DNA of 39,302 bases from Fibrobacter sp. (GTDB lineage Bacteria; Fibrobacterota; Chitinivibrionia; Chitinivibrionales; Chitinispirillaceae), in NCBI GenBank assembly GCA_012513915.1, contig JAAZBG010000052.1, forward strand, positions 1-39,302. The letters run 5' to 3'. Below the pieces are notes generated by a model. That model had not been told where the DNA came from. It worked only from the letters and a program-made list of their open reading frames with translations, and did not search any database. Positions 1 through 7,107 of the stretch are shown here, piece after piece (within the stretch, counting starts at the first letter, position 1; each line of letters begins with the position of its first letter). The position numbers were made by a program, and so were the translations under genes.

Positions 1-643
1 AACCGTTTTTCCAATCCATCGTTTGCGCGATCGAGATGTGAGTGGTATCAGTACATACAAAACCGGGATTATCCGGAATTGTCAATGGCAGGGAAAGTTG
101 ACAGGAAACATCCCCCTTATTCAATGGAAAAAAAGGATGCACAAACCATCGTACCGGAATTGGAAGAGTACCGGTGTTATGTAAATTCGTCATCACCGTA
201 CATCCGGAGTTTCCAAGAATTACCTTTTTTGTCAAATAGTAACTGTACCCTTTAAACTCCGCACGGGTTGACATCTCTGTAAAATCTGAATTCTGAACAA
301 TGTGCCATTGACAAGGTGCGACAACGACCGGATTCCATCTAACATGAAACGGTGTTGTTTCACTTGACCGGAGAACATCACCAACACCGATGACATGCAC
401 ATTCTCTCCAACCTTTGCAATGGAATATCCAAGAGCAGTTTCAAAAACATCCGGAATTCCCTGACCATCAAAAACCGGTGGATAAGCATCAGGATACTGG
501 GGGCCGGAAAACAACGGCCCATATTCCACACTGTCAAGTTGCCATATATACCCACCCCTGCAATACCTCGATCCAAGATACTGAAGATCCTTTTCCGGGT
601 GGAGAATACTTATTTTAAGTAAGTGATTTGTCAAATACAACAT
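1..643 (-). CDS. Aldose-epimerase-like protein, N-terminal 214 aa (runs off left edge)
   Basis: A minus-strand frame is open from a stop near 725 down to position 1 and reads as a convincing protein. After a short beta-rich start (ISILHPEKDLQYLGSRY, then CRGGYIWQLDSVEYGP) come PDVFETALGYS, VGDVLRSS, FHVRWNPVVV and PVRWFVHPFFPLNKGD. The RY(C)RGG-hydrophobic and 'W..HPFF' patterns resemble proteins of the galactose mutarotase / aldose 1-epimerase-like fold, which bind hexoses. The C-terminal half, with any catalytic Glu, lies outside the window, so activity cannot be judged. The first Met is at 643. It has no clear Shine-Dalgarno, but the open frame upstream contains no other ATG. Family assignment is by recalled pattern only; the reading frame itself is much surer. 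Confidence 0.6.
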   Translation of the reverse strand, partial: MLYLTNHLLKISILHPEKDLQYLGSRYCRGGYIWQLDSVEYGPLFSGPQYPDAYPPVFDGQGIPDVFETALGYSIAKVGENVHVIGVGDVLRSSETTPFHVRWNPVVVAPCQWHIVQNSDFTEMSTRAEFKGYSYYLTKKVILGNSGCTVMTNLHNTGTLPIPVRWFVHPFFPLNKGDVSCQLSLPLTIPDNPGFVCTDTTHISIAQTMDWKNG

Positions 644-803
644 GGATAAACCAACAGTACAAATAGTGCGGCTTAAGATAACAATTCGTAATACTACCGG
701 CAGGTCAGGTTTGCTATATATTAATCATGGCATCAGACAATCAAAACAGAATGGTACCTGAGTCACCCTGAAACACCGATACACTAAAATATCTCTTTCA
801 CTG

Positions 804-1490
804 CTATAATAGAAATGCCAATGCCACTGCACCGATTATCGCGAATAATGCTATCGTAAACGACACAGAGAAGAAAAGAATCTGTTTTCTTTTCCGCTCA
901 CGTTCCCAACTTTCCGCCACATCGCAAACTACTTTGGTATTCCGGCCTGATGACCCCTTATTATTTGACAATGAAGTATAATTATTGTTGTTTGGTTCAA
1001 TAATTGATTTCATATCAAACGACATCGTTTCCTCGAGATACTCATTAGGGTCTGATTCACGGTGATTATTTTTGTAATAATCAACGGTACTGCGCTTAAT
1101 CTCAAGGTATTTTGTCTCTTCTTCAGCTTCCGGTACCGGAAATCCAAATTTAGTTCTGGATGAAGCCGACATATTTTTGCTATTTGGAATCATTGACTGA
1201 CCTTTTTCTGCATTTTGTAAATTTGTTGTTTCTTCTAGTTCTGTGTATTTACCCACAGCAAAGAAAGAGTTTGCCTGATTTTTGCTATTTAACTGTTTTT
1301 CATCTTCCATTCTTTTTGCATCTGCTATTTTAGTCCACGTTCCATCATACAGGACTTCACCGGCTTCGAGATGCATCATGAAACTTCGTTCACGTTCGAT
1401 CTTTTCATTTATCGTAATCCAGTTTCCCTTTTCATCAACTACATAGCCATCAATAACCTTTTTCCGTATCTCTTCGGGAATATCCTTCAT
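804..1490 (-). CDS. Unknown tail-anchored membrane protein
   Basis: I do not recognise the family. Of 228 residues, the first ~50 hold two tryptophan units of similar shape, DEKGNWITINEKIE and LYDGTWTKIADAKR, joined by a charged helix. This is followed by a long polar, probably disordered middle. The last ~25 residues (ILFFSVSFTIALFAIIGAVALAFLL) form one membrane segment after a KRKRK stop-transfer signal, so the bulk should face the cytoplasm. A TTG at 1496 would extend it by two codons, but the AAGGA motif sits 9 nt before the ATG at 1490 and only 3 nt before the TTG, so I take the ATG. It lies 15 bp after the TPR membrane gene, almost certainly in the same operon, and the two proteins may work together at the inner membrane. 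Confidence 0.75.
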   Translation of the reverse strand: MKDIPEEIRKKVIDGYVVDEKGNWITINEKIERERSFMMHLEAGEVLYDGTWTKIADAKRMEDEKQLNSKNQANSFFAVGKYTELEETTNLQNAEKGQSMIPNSKNMSASSRTKFGFPVPEAEEETKYLEIKRSTVDYYKNNHRESDPNEYLEETMSFDMKSIIEPNNNNYTSLSNNKGSSGRNTKVVCDVAESWERERKRKQILFFSVSFTIALFAIIGAVALAFLL

Positions 1491-1505
1491 AGACAAAATT
1501 CCTTA

Positions 1506-2315
1506 TTAAAAATATGACAAACTGTCAGGGTCAACAAGAAACAAGCCTTTTACCGGAGGTTTCGGTTGCTCCCCCGTTCTTACAGGACTGTTTTGTCGCT
1601 CCGTGTTAGTTTTTTTTATACCACCAAGCGCCTGCGGTTTCTCTTTTTGTACAGGCTCAGGTATCATGTTAGTACCGTTCATACTTTCACTTGATACTTC
1701 ATTTGTAGTTGATTTTTCATCAACCGGTAATGATATTTTCTTTTGATTCCTTTTTTTTCCCGAACTATCGCCTTTCATGATAGCTTTTTCAGCATCTGTC
1801 GGAACCCGTTGAGGATTCAGCATGAAAAACTGTTCATACTCGCCTGCAGCCTTCTTCAGATCATCGATCTTTCTGTAAATATCTGCAGAAAATTCATAGG
1901 GAGTTATATTCCCTTTGTCAATTTCTTTTAATTCCGAAAAAATCCGAAGCGCATCGTCATCATCACCCCTGAGCATTTTTCCAATCGCTGTAGTTGTCAG
2001 TGTCGTACGATGCCTCTCTTCCCCAAGAAGCTTCTTGAAATACCAGACCGTCGCACCGCAAGCAAGAATTGCAAGGAGCGAAACAATAAACGCTATTACC
2101 GGAAGTGTGTTTTGACCTTTTCCGGTCCGATTGATCTCTTCGGACAGATCCGTGCTTCGCAGTTTTTGCAACTGTATAACTGCATAGCCACACTCATTTG
2201 ATTCAGGAAACTCCATTATCAATTTCTCGTATGCATGTACTGCACTGGAGATCTTCTTATCAATATAATGTAATTTGTAGGCAGTTTCATATAATTCTAA
2301 AGGGGACAATTCCAT
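1506..2315 (-). CDS. TPR-containing single-pass membrane protein
   Basis: 269 aa of unknown function. Residues ~9-45 (LYETAYKLHYIDKKISSAVH, AYEKLIMEFPES) look like a tetratricopeptide helix pair. One membrane segment follows at ~71-93 (LPVIAFIVSLLAILACGATVWYF), then a second TPR-like region at ~115-165 (DDALRIFSELKEIDKG ... AAGEYEQFFMLNP). The C-terminal 100 residues are rich in Lys, Ser, Pro and Gln and look disordered. AGGAAA lies 9 nt before the ATG. TPRs mediate protein-protein contact, so this is probably a scaffold or assembly factor. It is the middle gene of a three-gene minus-strand cluster of unrecognised proteins; its partner is perhaps the tail-anchored product 15 bp downstream. 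The function remains open. Confidence 0.75.
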   Translation of the reverse strand: MELSPLELYETAYKLHYIDKKISSAVHAYEKLIMEFPESNECGYAVIQLQKLRSTDLSEEINRTGKGQNTLPVIAFIVSLLAILACGATVWYFKKLLGEERHRTTLTTTAIGKMLRGDDDDALRIFSELKEIDKGNITPYEFSADIYRKIDDLKKAAGEYEQFFMLNPQRVPTDAEKAIMKGDSSGKKRNQKKISLPVDEKSTTNEVSSESMNGTNMIPEPVQKEKPQALGGIKKTNTERQNSPVRTGEQPKPPVKGLFLVDPDSLSYF

Positions 2316-2396
2316 GTAATCGTTTTCCTATGATACCGTGAATACCGGAATGTTTCATTCCCTGACGGGCACAGTACACATCCGGCATATTCGTGA

Positions 2397-2723
2397 TTAT
2401 CGGCCTTTTTTTACATTTTTCAATAGTGATTTGATCTGCTTATCTGACATCGTTTTTTCAGACTGCGCAGGTGTATACCGACTACAAATAAATTTTTCAT
2501 CACCACCAAAAGAGACAACACCAGCTGACCCGCCACTTTTTTTGGCCCTGAATTCACTGCAGCCCTGTTTCATCTTACAATTGAAACAGGAACCTTCCTG
2601 ATCTCTTTTCAGGTGCGAGTAGCCTTTCTTCTCAAGGTCGCCATCACGTTTCCGCATCTCTTCTGCAGATGCAAGTGAGCGATTTTTTGCAACAAACCGT
2701 TCATGATCGTAATCAAAATTCAT
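2397..2723 (-). CDS. Small four-cysteine protein of unknown function
   Basis: 108 aa, highly charged and without a signal peptide or membrane segment. It has four cysteines: CFNCKMKQGC (C-x2-C-x5-C) and a fourth in FICSRY about 27 residues later, with a Gly/Ser-rich loop (KKSGGSAGVVSFGGDEKF) between. The spacing could bind one zinc or an iron-sulfur cluster; this is inferred from the cysteines alone. The start is supported by AAGGGG 7 nt upstream of the ATG. It is the first gene of the minus-strand cluster ending at 804. I do not recognise a named family. Confidence 0.7.
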   Translation of the reverse strand: MNFDYDHERFVAKNRSLASAEEMRKRDGDLEKKGYSHLKRDQEGSCFNCKMKQGCSEFRAKKSGGSAGVVSFGGDEKFICSRYTPAQSEKTMSDKQIKSLLKNVKKGR

Positions 2724-2959
2724 TCAGAACCCCTTACTGTGAATACACTAAACATGCAGCCACACTTTAAAGTATTCCAATTTTGCTATTAGTAGTAAGA
2801 TCCATTCAATCACAGGATACTAAAAAACTCCTGTATTTCATTATTATTTAATCCATAACTAGTGCAATACTGCAGGAAACAAATACCTGAATTTGAAAAA
2901 CTATATACTACGAAATGCTTAACGTATTATTAAAAATAATCAATTACAGAGCTGAACAA

Positions 2960-4333
2960 TCAGTTTTCTGTAAATTTCTTGATTCTCTCTTTAAACTCAT
3001 GGATCAGATCAGATGCGTTTAACGAGGACGGGATAATAAGCGGATGGAAATCAGGATTTCGTTCCAGAAAGTTACCGATCAGTTCTCTTTCGAATGGATC
3101 AGACGGATCAGAGTCAGGTTGCGTATAAAAATAGTTATTCAGTTCAGCATCAATTACAGCCGATGGCTCGGCAACACAGCTAAATGCTTTCATAACGACA
3201 TTACGCTTTGCCGAAACCCAGATAGTGAGTACCATTGATCGTTGAGTGTGTGGTAAAAACAATATACATTTTTCAGGTATTTCTGATACTTTACGTGTCG
3301 TATTCCTGCGAATACTGGGATTATGCTTATGTATCAGCCGGTGTTCAAATAGTTCACATTCCAGCTCCGAACCACACCGGTGAGCATCAAAGCTGACCGT
3401 CTCTACGGCAATTCGTTTTTTACTGCTATCACTGAATTTTCGAAAATGACTGGTTATAGATTGATGAAGATCTTTACATTTTGATATGAACAGATATTTT
3501 CCGGTATAGTCCTTTAGTCCATAAACACCGGGAGCCTGAGGCAGACTATTAATCTCCTGTAACGAAAAATGTTTTCCTGCAATTATCTTTTCTGTAGTCA
3601 ACATTACCGCATGATCAAGTTCATTTCTGGTATTTATATTCTTTTCTTTCAGCATCTTCAATGCATCAGAAACTATTGATGCAAACTGTTTTGCCTGTTC
3701 AGGCGGAGAGTCCGGTACGTGAGTGTTACCGGATATTCCTGATATATGTGACAACGAACCGTTATCTGGAATGTCAATTGATAGTGCATGAAGGAGATCG
3801 TCAAATAACAGTATCCTGTTTTTATCGGTAAGAACATCATTTTCAAATTGTGCATTGAACCGGTATGTATCGTCATACGAAAACAGTACCGGAATTTTTT
3901 CAGAAAGTATCGAGACAACCTGCACCAGACGTGTCTCAATGCTGTCTGCGGTCAGATCAATTCCAGACGGATCAACACCCGCTACAGCAGATAAAGGTTT
4001 ATGAAGCCACACATCACAGCAGAATTGAGGATACGGAAACAGATCCCAGACAGCTATGTAATTCAACGTATCGCCTTGTGAATCAGCAAGCATATAAACT
4101 ATACAAAGAGGTAATTTGTCAAACGTAATTTCGGCATCCCCCCTTGATTCATCAAATACCCAAAGACCATCCGGATTAAGCACGCACCGTTTATCACCTG
4201 CAATTATCCCGCTAATAGCCGCTTCTGCAAATTTCACTGGCGGCTTTTTAAATTTCAAAAAGCGTTCTGCAAGTTCGACAGATGAAACCCCTGTCTTTTC
4301 TATCCGAACATACTCAATTATTGAATCAACCAT
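2960..4333 (-). CDS. UvrC-like GIY-YIG domain protein, probably fused to a degenerate exonuclease domain; catalytic residues lost
   Basis: 457 aa from the ATG at 4333; a TTG at 4360 would add nine residues and cannot be excluded. Residues ~1-60 look like a winged helix. Residues ~70-185 have the length and pattern of a DnaQ-type exonuclease (LPLCIVYML..., VDPSGIDLTADSIETRLVQV, FDDLLHAL) but lack its acidic motifs. Residues ~263-342 align by eye with the UvrC/Cho GIY-YIG domain (LPQAPGVYGLKDYTGKYL, KDLHQSITSHFR, ELECELFEHRLIHKHNPSIR). The first Tyr (271) and the Glu (325) are kept, but the second Tyr is Phe282, the Gly is Ser284 and the catalytic Arg is Ser292. DnaQ-UvrC fusions are known in bacteria; this looks like an inactive relative, possibly a DNA-binding or regulatory protein. 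The exonuclease call is the weaker part. Confidence 0.6.
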   Translation of the reverse strand: MVDSIIEYVRIEKTGVSSVELAERFLKFKKPPVKFAEAAISGIIAGDKRCVLNPDGLWVFDESRGDAEITFDKLPLCIVYMLADSQGDTLNYIAVWDLFPYPQFCCDVWLHKPLSAVAGVDPSGIDLTADSIETRLVQVVSILSEKIPVLFSYDDTYRFNAQFENDVLTDKNRILLFDDLLHALSIDIPDNGSLSHISGISGNTHVPDSPPEQAKQFASIVSDALKMLKEKNINTRNELDHAVMLTTEKIIAGKHFSLQEINSLPQAPGVYGLKDYTGKYLFISKCKDLHQSITSHFRKFSDSSKKRIAVETVSFDAHRCGSELECELFEHRLIHKHNPSIRRNTTRKVSEIPEKCILFLPHTQRSMVLTIWVSAKRNVVMKAFSCVAEPSAVIDAELNNYFYTQPDSDPSDPFERELIGNFLERNPDFHPLIIPSSLNASDLIHEFKERIKKFTEN

Positions 4334-4876
4334 TATGTAGCCATTCTCCGGAGTAATCAATATTTGTTCCCACCAAACAATCTGATTCTTAATATGATGT
4401 TCAGGAACACAGAATATGGGAATTTCTCAATGTATGAATATACTTTATTTTCACATTCCAATTGCATATTATCATGAAAACCGCGTGCTTGTATTTCATT
4501 GACAATATTCCACAGTGTGATCGCCGATAACACCTGTATCCGGCAGTATATTTACATGTAAGACTACAGTTTACTGACCCAAGCATCGACATCTTTACAA
4601 TTATTACAGAATTGCATACCAGAGTACCACACATCATTGGCGTTATGTTGCTTTTCAGAATAGTAGTATACAAAACAGACTAAAGTTGACATTTTCAGTA
4701 AAAGCAACAAAATCTTGCAAAAATGAAAATTTGTGATTATATTATACAGTCAAGAACACATCTCATGACATTTCTTACCAATAACACCTGTCAAAGCTCA
4801 TACAGTGTATGGACATTCTTATACAGCGTATCGTTTCTGTTATCGTTATATTTAACTTACTGGAGAGGAGTAAGAA
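4334..4876. other. AT-rich intergenic stretch between two divergent genes
   Basis: No coding frame here has a ribosome binding site or a protein-like composition. The two longest open frames (90 aa minus at 4401-4673, 74 aa plus at 4723-4947) are Cys/Ser/Tyr-rich, lack homologous patterns, and the second overlaps the HTH gene in another frame. A copy of ATAACACCTGT occurs near 4526 and again near 4783, which may be chance. It presumably holds the promoters of the two flanking divergent genes. Confidence 0.5.
4715..4743 (+). promoter_or_regulatory. Possible sigma-70-type promoter for the HTH gene
   Basis: TTGCAA at 4715 and TATATT at 4738 are separated by 17 bp, giving a leader of about 125 nt before the ATG at 4877. 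A TTGACA at 4686 with a poor -10 (CAAAAT, 16 bp spacing) is an alternative. AT-rich DNA gives such matches by chance. Confidence 0.3.
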
Positions 4877-5176
4877 ATGGCAGCTATCACAAAAGCACAA
4901 CTGGAAAAACTTCAAAAGAAATTTATAACCGATGCGGCAATTGGTGAACAATTTGGAATAACACGCCAGGCAGTTCATCAGCTTCGCAAGAAGTTTGGCC
5001 TCGGGTCATCCCTAAAAGACAATCCCCAAAGAAATCAGAAAATTGTCAAGGCCTATGAAAGTGGCGAATCCGGTACTGCCCTTGCAAAGAAATACAAACT
5101 ATCAATTTCTCAGACCTACCGTATTATCAATGATAACAGGAAACCTGCAAAAAAAACCAAAAAAAGAAAAAAATAG
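4877..5176 (+). CDS. Small helix-turn-helix DNA-binding protein
   Basis: 99 aa. Two HTH-like segments are visible: residues ~17-41 (FITDAAIGEQFGITRQAVHQ then LRKKFGL) and ~53-85 (KAYESGESGTALAKKYKLSI then SQTYRIIND). The tail is strongly basic (KPAKKTKKRKK). The pattern recalls resolvase- or transposase-type HTH modules and MerR-like initial helices, but there is no catalytic or ligand domain, so it is probably a stand-alone DNA-binding protein. The ribosome binding site GGAGAGGAG, 7 nt upstream, is the strongest in the window, suggesting abundant synthesis. A hairpin terminator follows the stop, so it is probably a single-gene transcript. Target and role unknown. Confidence 0.75.
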   Translation: MAAITKAQLEKLQKKFITDAAIGEQFGITRQAVHQLRKKFGLGSSLKDNPQRNQKIVKAYESGESGTALAKKYKLSISQTYRIINDNRKPAKKTKKRKK

Positions 5177-5203
5177 AACTCCCGGCCAACTCTGCCATCC
5201 GTA

Positions 5204-5237
5204 AAGGACGTACGATACATGCACGTCCTTCTATTTT
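5204..5237 (+). terminator. Rho-independent-type terminator after the HTH gene
   Basis: AAGGACGT (5204-5211) pairs perfectly with ACGTCCTT (5223-5230) over an 11-nt loop, followed by CTATTTTG. It starts 27 bp after the stop codon at 5176. Confidence 0.65.
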
Positions 5238-5360
5238 GATTTATACTGCTGTTAATCAGCTTAAAAAGCTAACTGATGTTTTGCTAATTCAGGCGCCATT
5301 CATTAATTTATACCATTAATTGCAAAAATATGAATAAAACGGGAACGATTCAGCGTACAT

Positions 5361-5389
5361 CCTTGAATGTGTTCTCCACACAATCAAGG
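5361..5389 (+). promoter_or_regulatory. 12-bp inverted repeat with 5-nt loop just upstream of murJ
   Basis: CCTTGAATGTGT (5361-5372) and ACACAATCAAGG (5378-5389) are complementary at 11 of 12 positions around the loop TCTCC. The element ends 36 bp before the murJ ATG. No T-run follows it, so it is not an obvious terminator. It could be a protein operator or an mRNA leader hairpin. Confidence 0.55.
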
Positions 5390-5425
5390 TACTTTGCAAT
5401 AGCATTCAGCCAGAACAGATAAACA

Positions 5426-7042
5426 ATGACTCAACCTGCAAACCAACAGCAAAAGCCTCTTGCAAAATCGCTTACTATCGCTACAGTTATCATGATGAGT
5501 TCGGTCCTGCTGAGCAGAGTAGCCGGTCTTATACGGGAACAGGTATTAGCCTATCATGGTGGTACATCAGGCGATATGGATGCTTATGTTACAGCGTTTA
5601 TGATTCCGGAACTTCTGAATCATTTTCTTGCTGGTGGATTTTTGTCAATTACATTTATTCCGATATTCCAGAAACACATTTTAAGCGGTAACAGGGATAC
5701 CGCCTGGAAATCGATGTCCAACCTTCTTACAATTGGTTCAATTGCCTTCATGGTTGCAATCCCGCTCTTGATATTCTTTACCGCTGACATTCTCAGGATT
5801 ATGAGTAATTTCTCATCAGTATTTGGCGTTAAAGGAAACCTTGTTGCAGATCCGGGCCAGACGGCATTGACTATACGGCTAACACAGATCATCCTTCCGG
5901 CGCAGATACTTTTCTACTGGGGTGCTTTTTTTTCAGCAGTTCAGATGGCAGAGCACAAATTTTTTCTTCCTGCACTGTCACCACTATGTTACAACTTCGG
6001 TATTATTCTGGGTGGAGTTGTGCTTGGCCCTGTTATAGGCATTGAGGGATTTGCGTGGGGAGTGCTATTTGGTGCACTCCTTGGTAATATCCTTATACAA
6101 CTTCCCGGCGCTTTACAATGCGGTTTCCGGTATAAATTCATAATAAATTTTAAGGATCCGGACTTTACCGATTACATAAAAAAAACGGTACCGCTTATTC
6201 TTGGCCTTGGAATGGTTTTTTCAAACGAGATTTTCTTTCGTTTCTTCGGCAGTTTTCTTCCTGAAGGATCGACATCAAGTATAAATTATGCACTTCGCAC
6301 CATGCTGATTGCAGTCGCAGTTTTCGGACAGGCATCAGGTGTTGCATTTTTCCCTTACTTGTCAAAAATGGCTATTGAACGTGAATTCAGTAAAATGGCC
6401 GGGCTATTAAATACCATGCTTTACAAAATAGCTTTATTTCTTCTGCCTCTCAGCGGTATAATGTTTATACTGTCAAAAGAAATTATATCCATACTGTATC
6501 AAAGAGGAAATTTTGATGCCGATTCTGTTTCGAAAACATCGGTTGTATTTGGAATTTACCTTACAGGAACGTTTGCATTCAGCGCATCGATGATTGTTTC
6601 GCGGACATTCTACGCACTTCAAAATACTCTGCTTCCAATGCTTGTCAGTACACCAATTGCACTACTTTCAATTCCACTATACATAGTATCCGGCAGGCTG
6701 TTTCAGGCTAACGGCATTGCTGCTATTGCAGTACTATCGATGACCGTACAATTTATAATTCTTTATCTGCTATGGATCAGACAGTACCGGCTCTGGAATG
6801 ATGCCATTGATCTTTTAGTAAAACTCTTTAAAGTAGCGGTGGTATGTATCTTCGGTTGCATAGGCGGGTACTACATAAAAGGATTCATTTCCGATGTCAT
6901 TTCAGGGGACAACCTGATTTACAATATGGTACTATGCATTCTTACTGCGACCCCTGTACTTTTAGCAATTTTCGGCGTGTACGAATTGACAAAAATGCAA
7001 TCACTAAAAGAATCTATCAGGGGATTATTAAAGAAAAAATAA
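5426..7042 (+). CDS. murJ: Lipid II flippase MurJ (MviN family)
   Basis: 538 aa, the usual length for the family, very hydrophobic with about 14 predicted membrane segments. MurJ moves undecaprenyl-linked peptidoglycan precursor (lipid II) across the inner membrane. Family signatures are visible: SSVLLSRVAGLIREQVLAY near the N-terminus, MDAYVTAFMIPELLNHFLAG with SITFIPIF (first bundle), and FFPYLSKMA (the usual 'P.ls..a'), then ISILYQRGNFDADS and FYALQNTLLPMLVS in the C-lobe. Only a weak purine stretch (AGAACAGATAAAC) precedes the ATG, so initiation may be modest or governed by the hairpin at 5361-5389. It stands alone between convergent or separately terminated genes. Confidence 0.95.
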   Translation: MTQPANQQQKPLAKSLTIATVIMMSSVLLSRVAGLIREQVLAYHGGTSGDMDAYVTAFMIPELLNHFLAGGFLSITFIPIFQKHILSGNRDTAWKSMSNLLTIGSIAFMVAIPLLIFFTADILRIMSNFSSVFGVKGNLVADPGQTALTIRLTQIILPAQILFYWGAFFSAVQMAEHKFFLPALSPLCYNFGIILGGVVLGPVIGIEGFAWGVLFGALLGNILIQLPGALQCGFRYKFIINFKDPDFTDYIKKTVPLILGLGMVFSNEIFFRFFGSFLPEGSTSSINYALRTMLIAVAVFGQASGVAFFPYLSKMAIEREFSKMAGLLNTMLYKIALFLLPLSGIMFILSKEIISILYQRGNFDADSVSKTSVVFGIYLTGTFAFSASMIVSRTFYALQNTLLPMLVSTPIALLSIPLYIVSGRLFQANGIAAIAVLSMTVQFIILYLLWIRQYRLWNDAIDLLVKLFKVAVVCIFGCIGGYYIKGFISDVISGDNLIYNMVLCILTATPVLLAIFGVYELTKMQSLKESIRGLLKKK

Positions 7043-7107
7043 ACACCCATCCTCTGGCGTTCACACGGTGCATTCGTTCGACCATTATCGCCCGAAACAG
7101 TGATTAT

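Noticed and set aside
232-576. 114-codon minus-strand open frame
   Set aside because: It is a shadow of the aldose-epimerase-like frame on the same strand, which reads as a far better protein.
4401-4673. 90-codon minus-strand open frame
   Set aside because: Composition rich in Cys, Ser, Tyr and Met with no domain pattern and no ribosome binding site.
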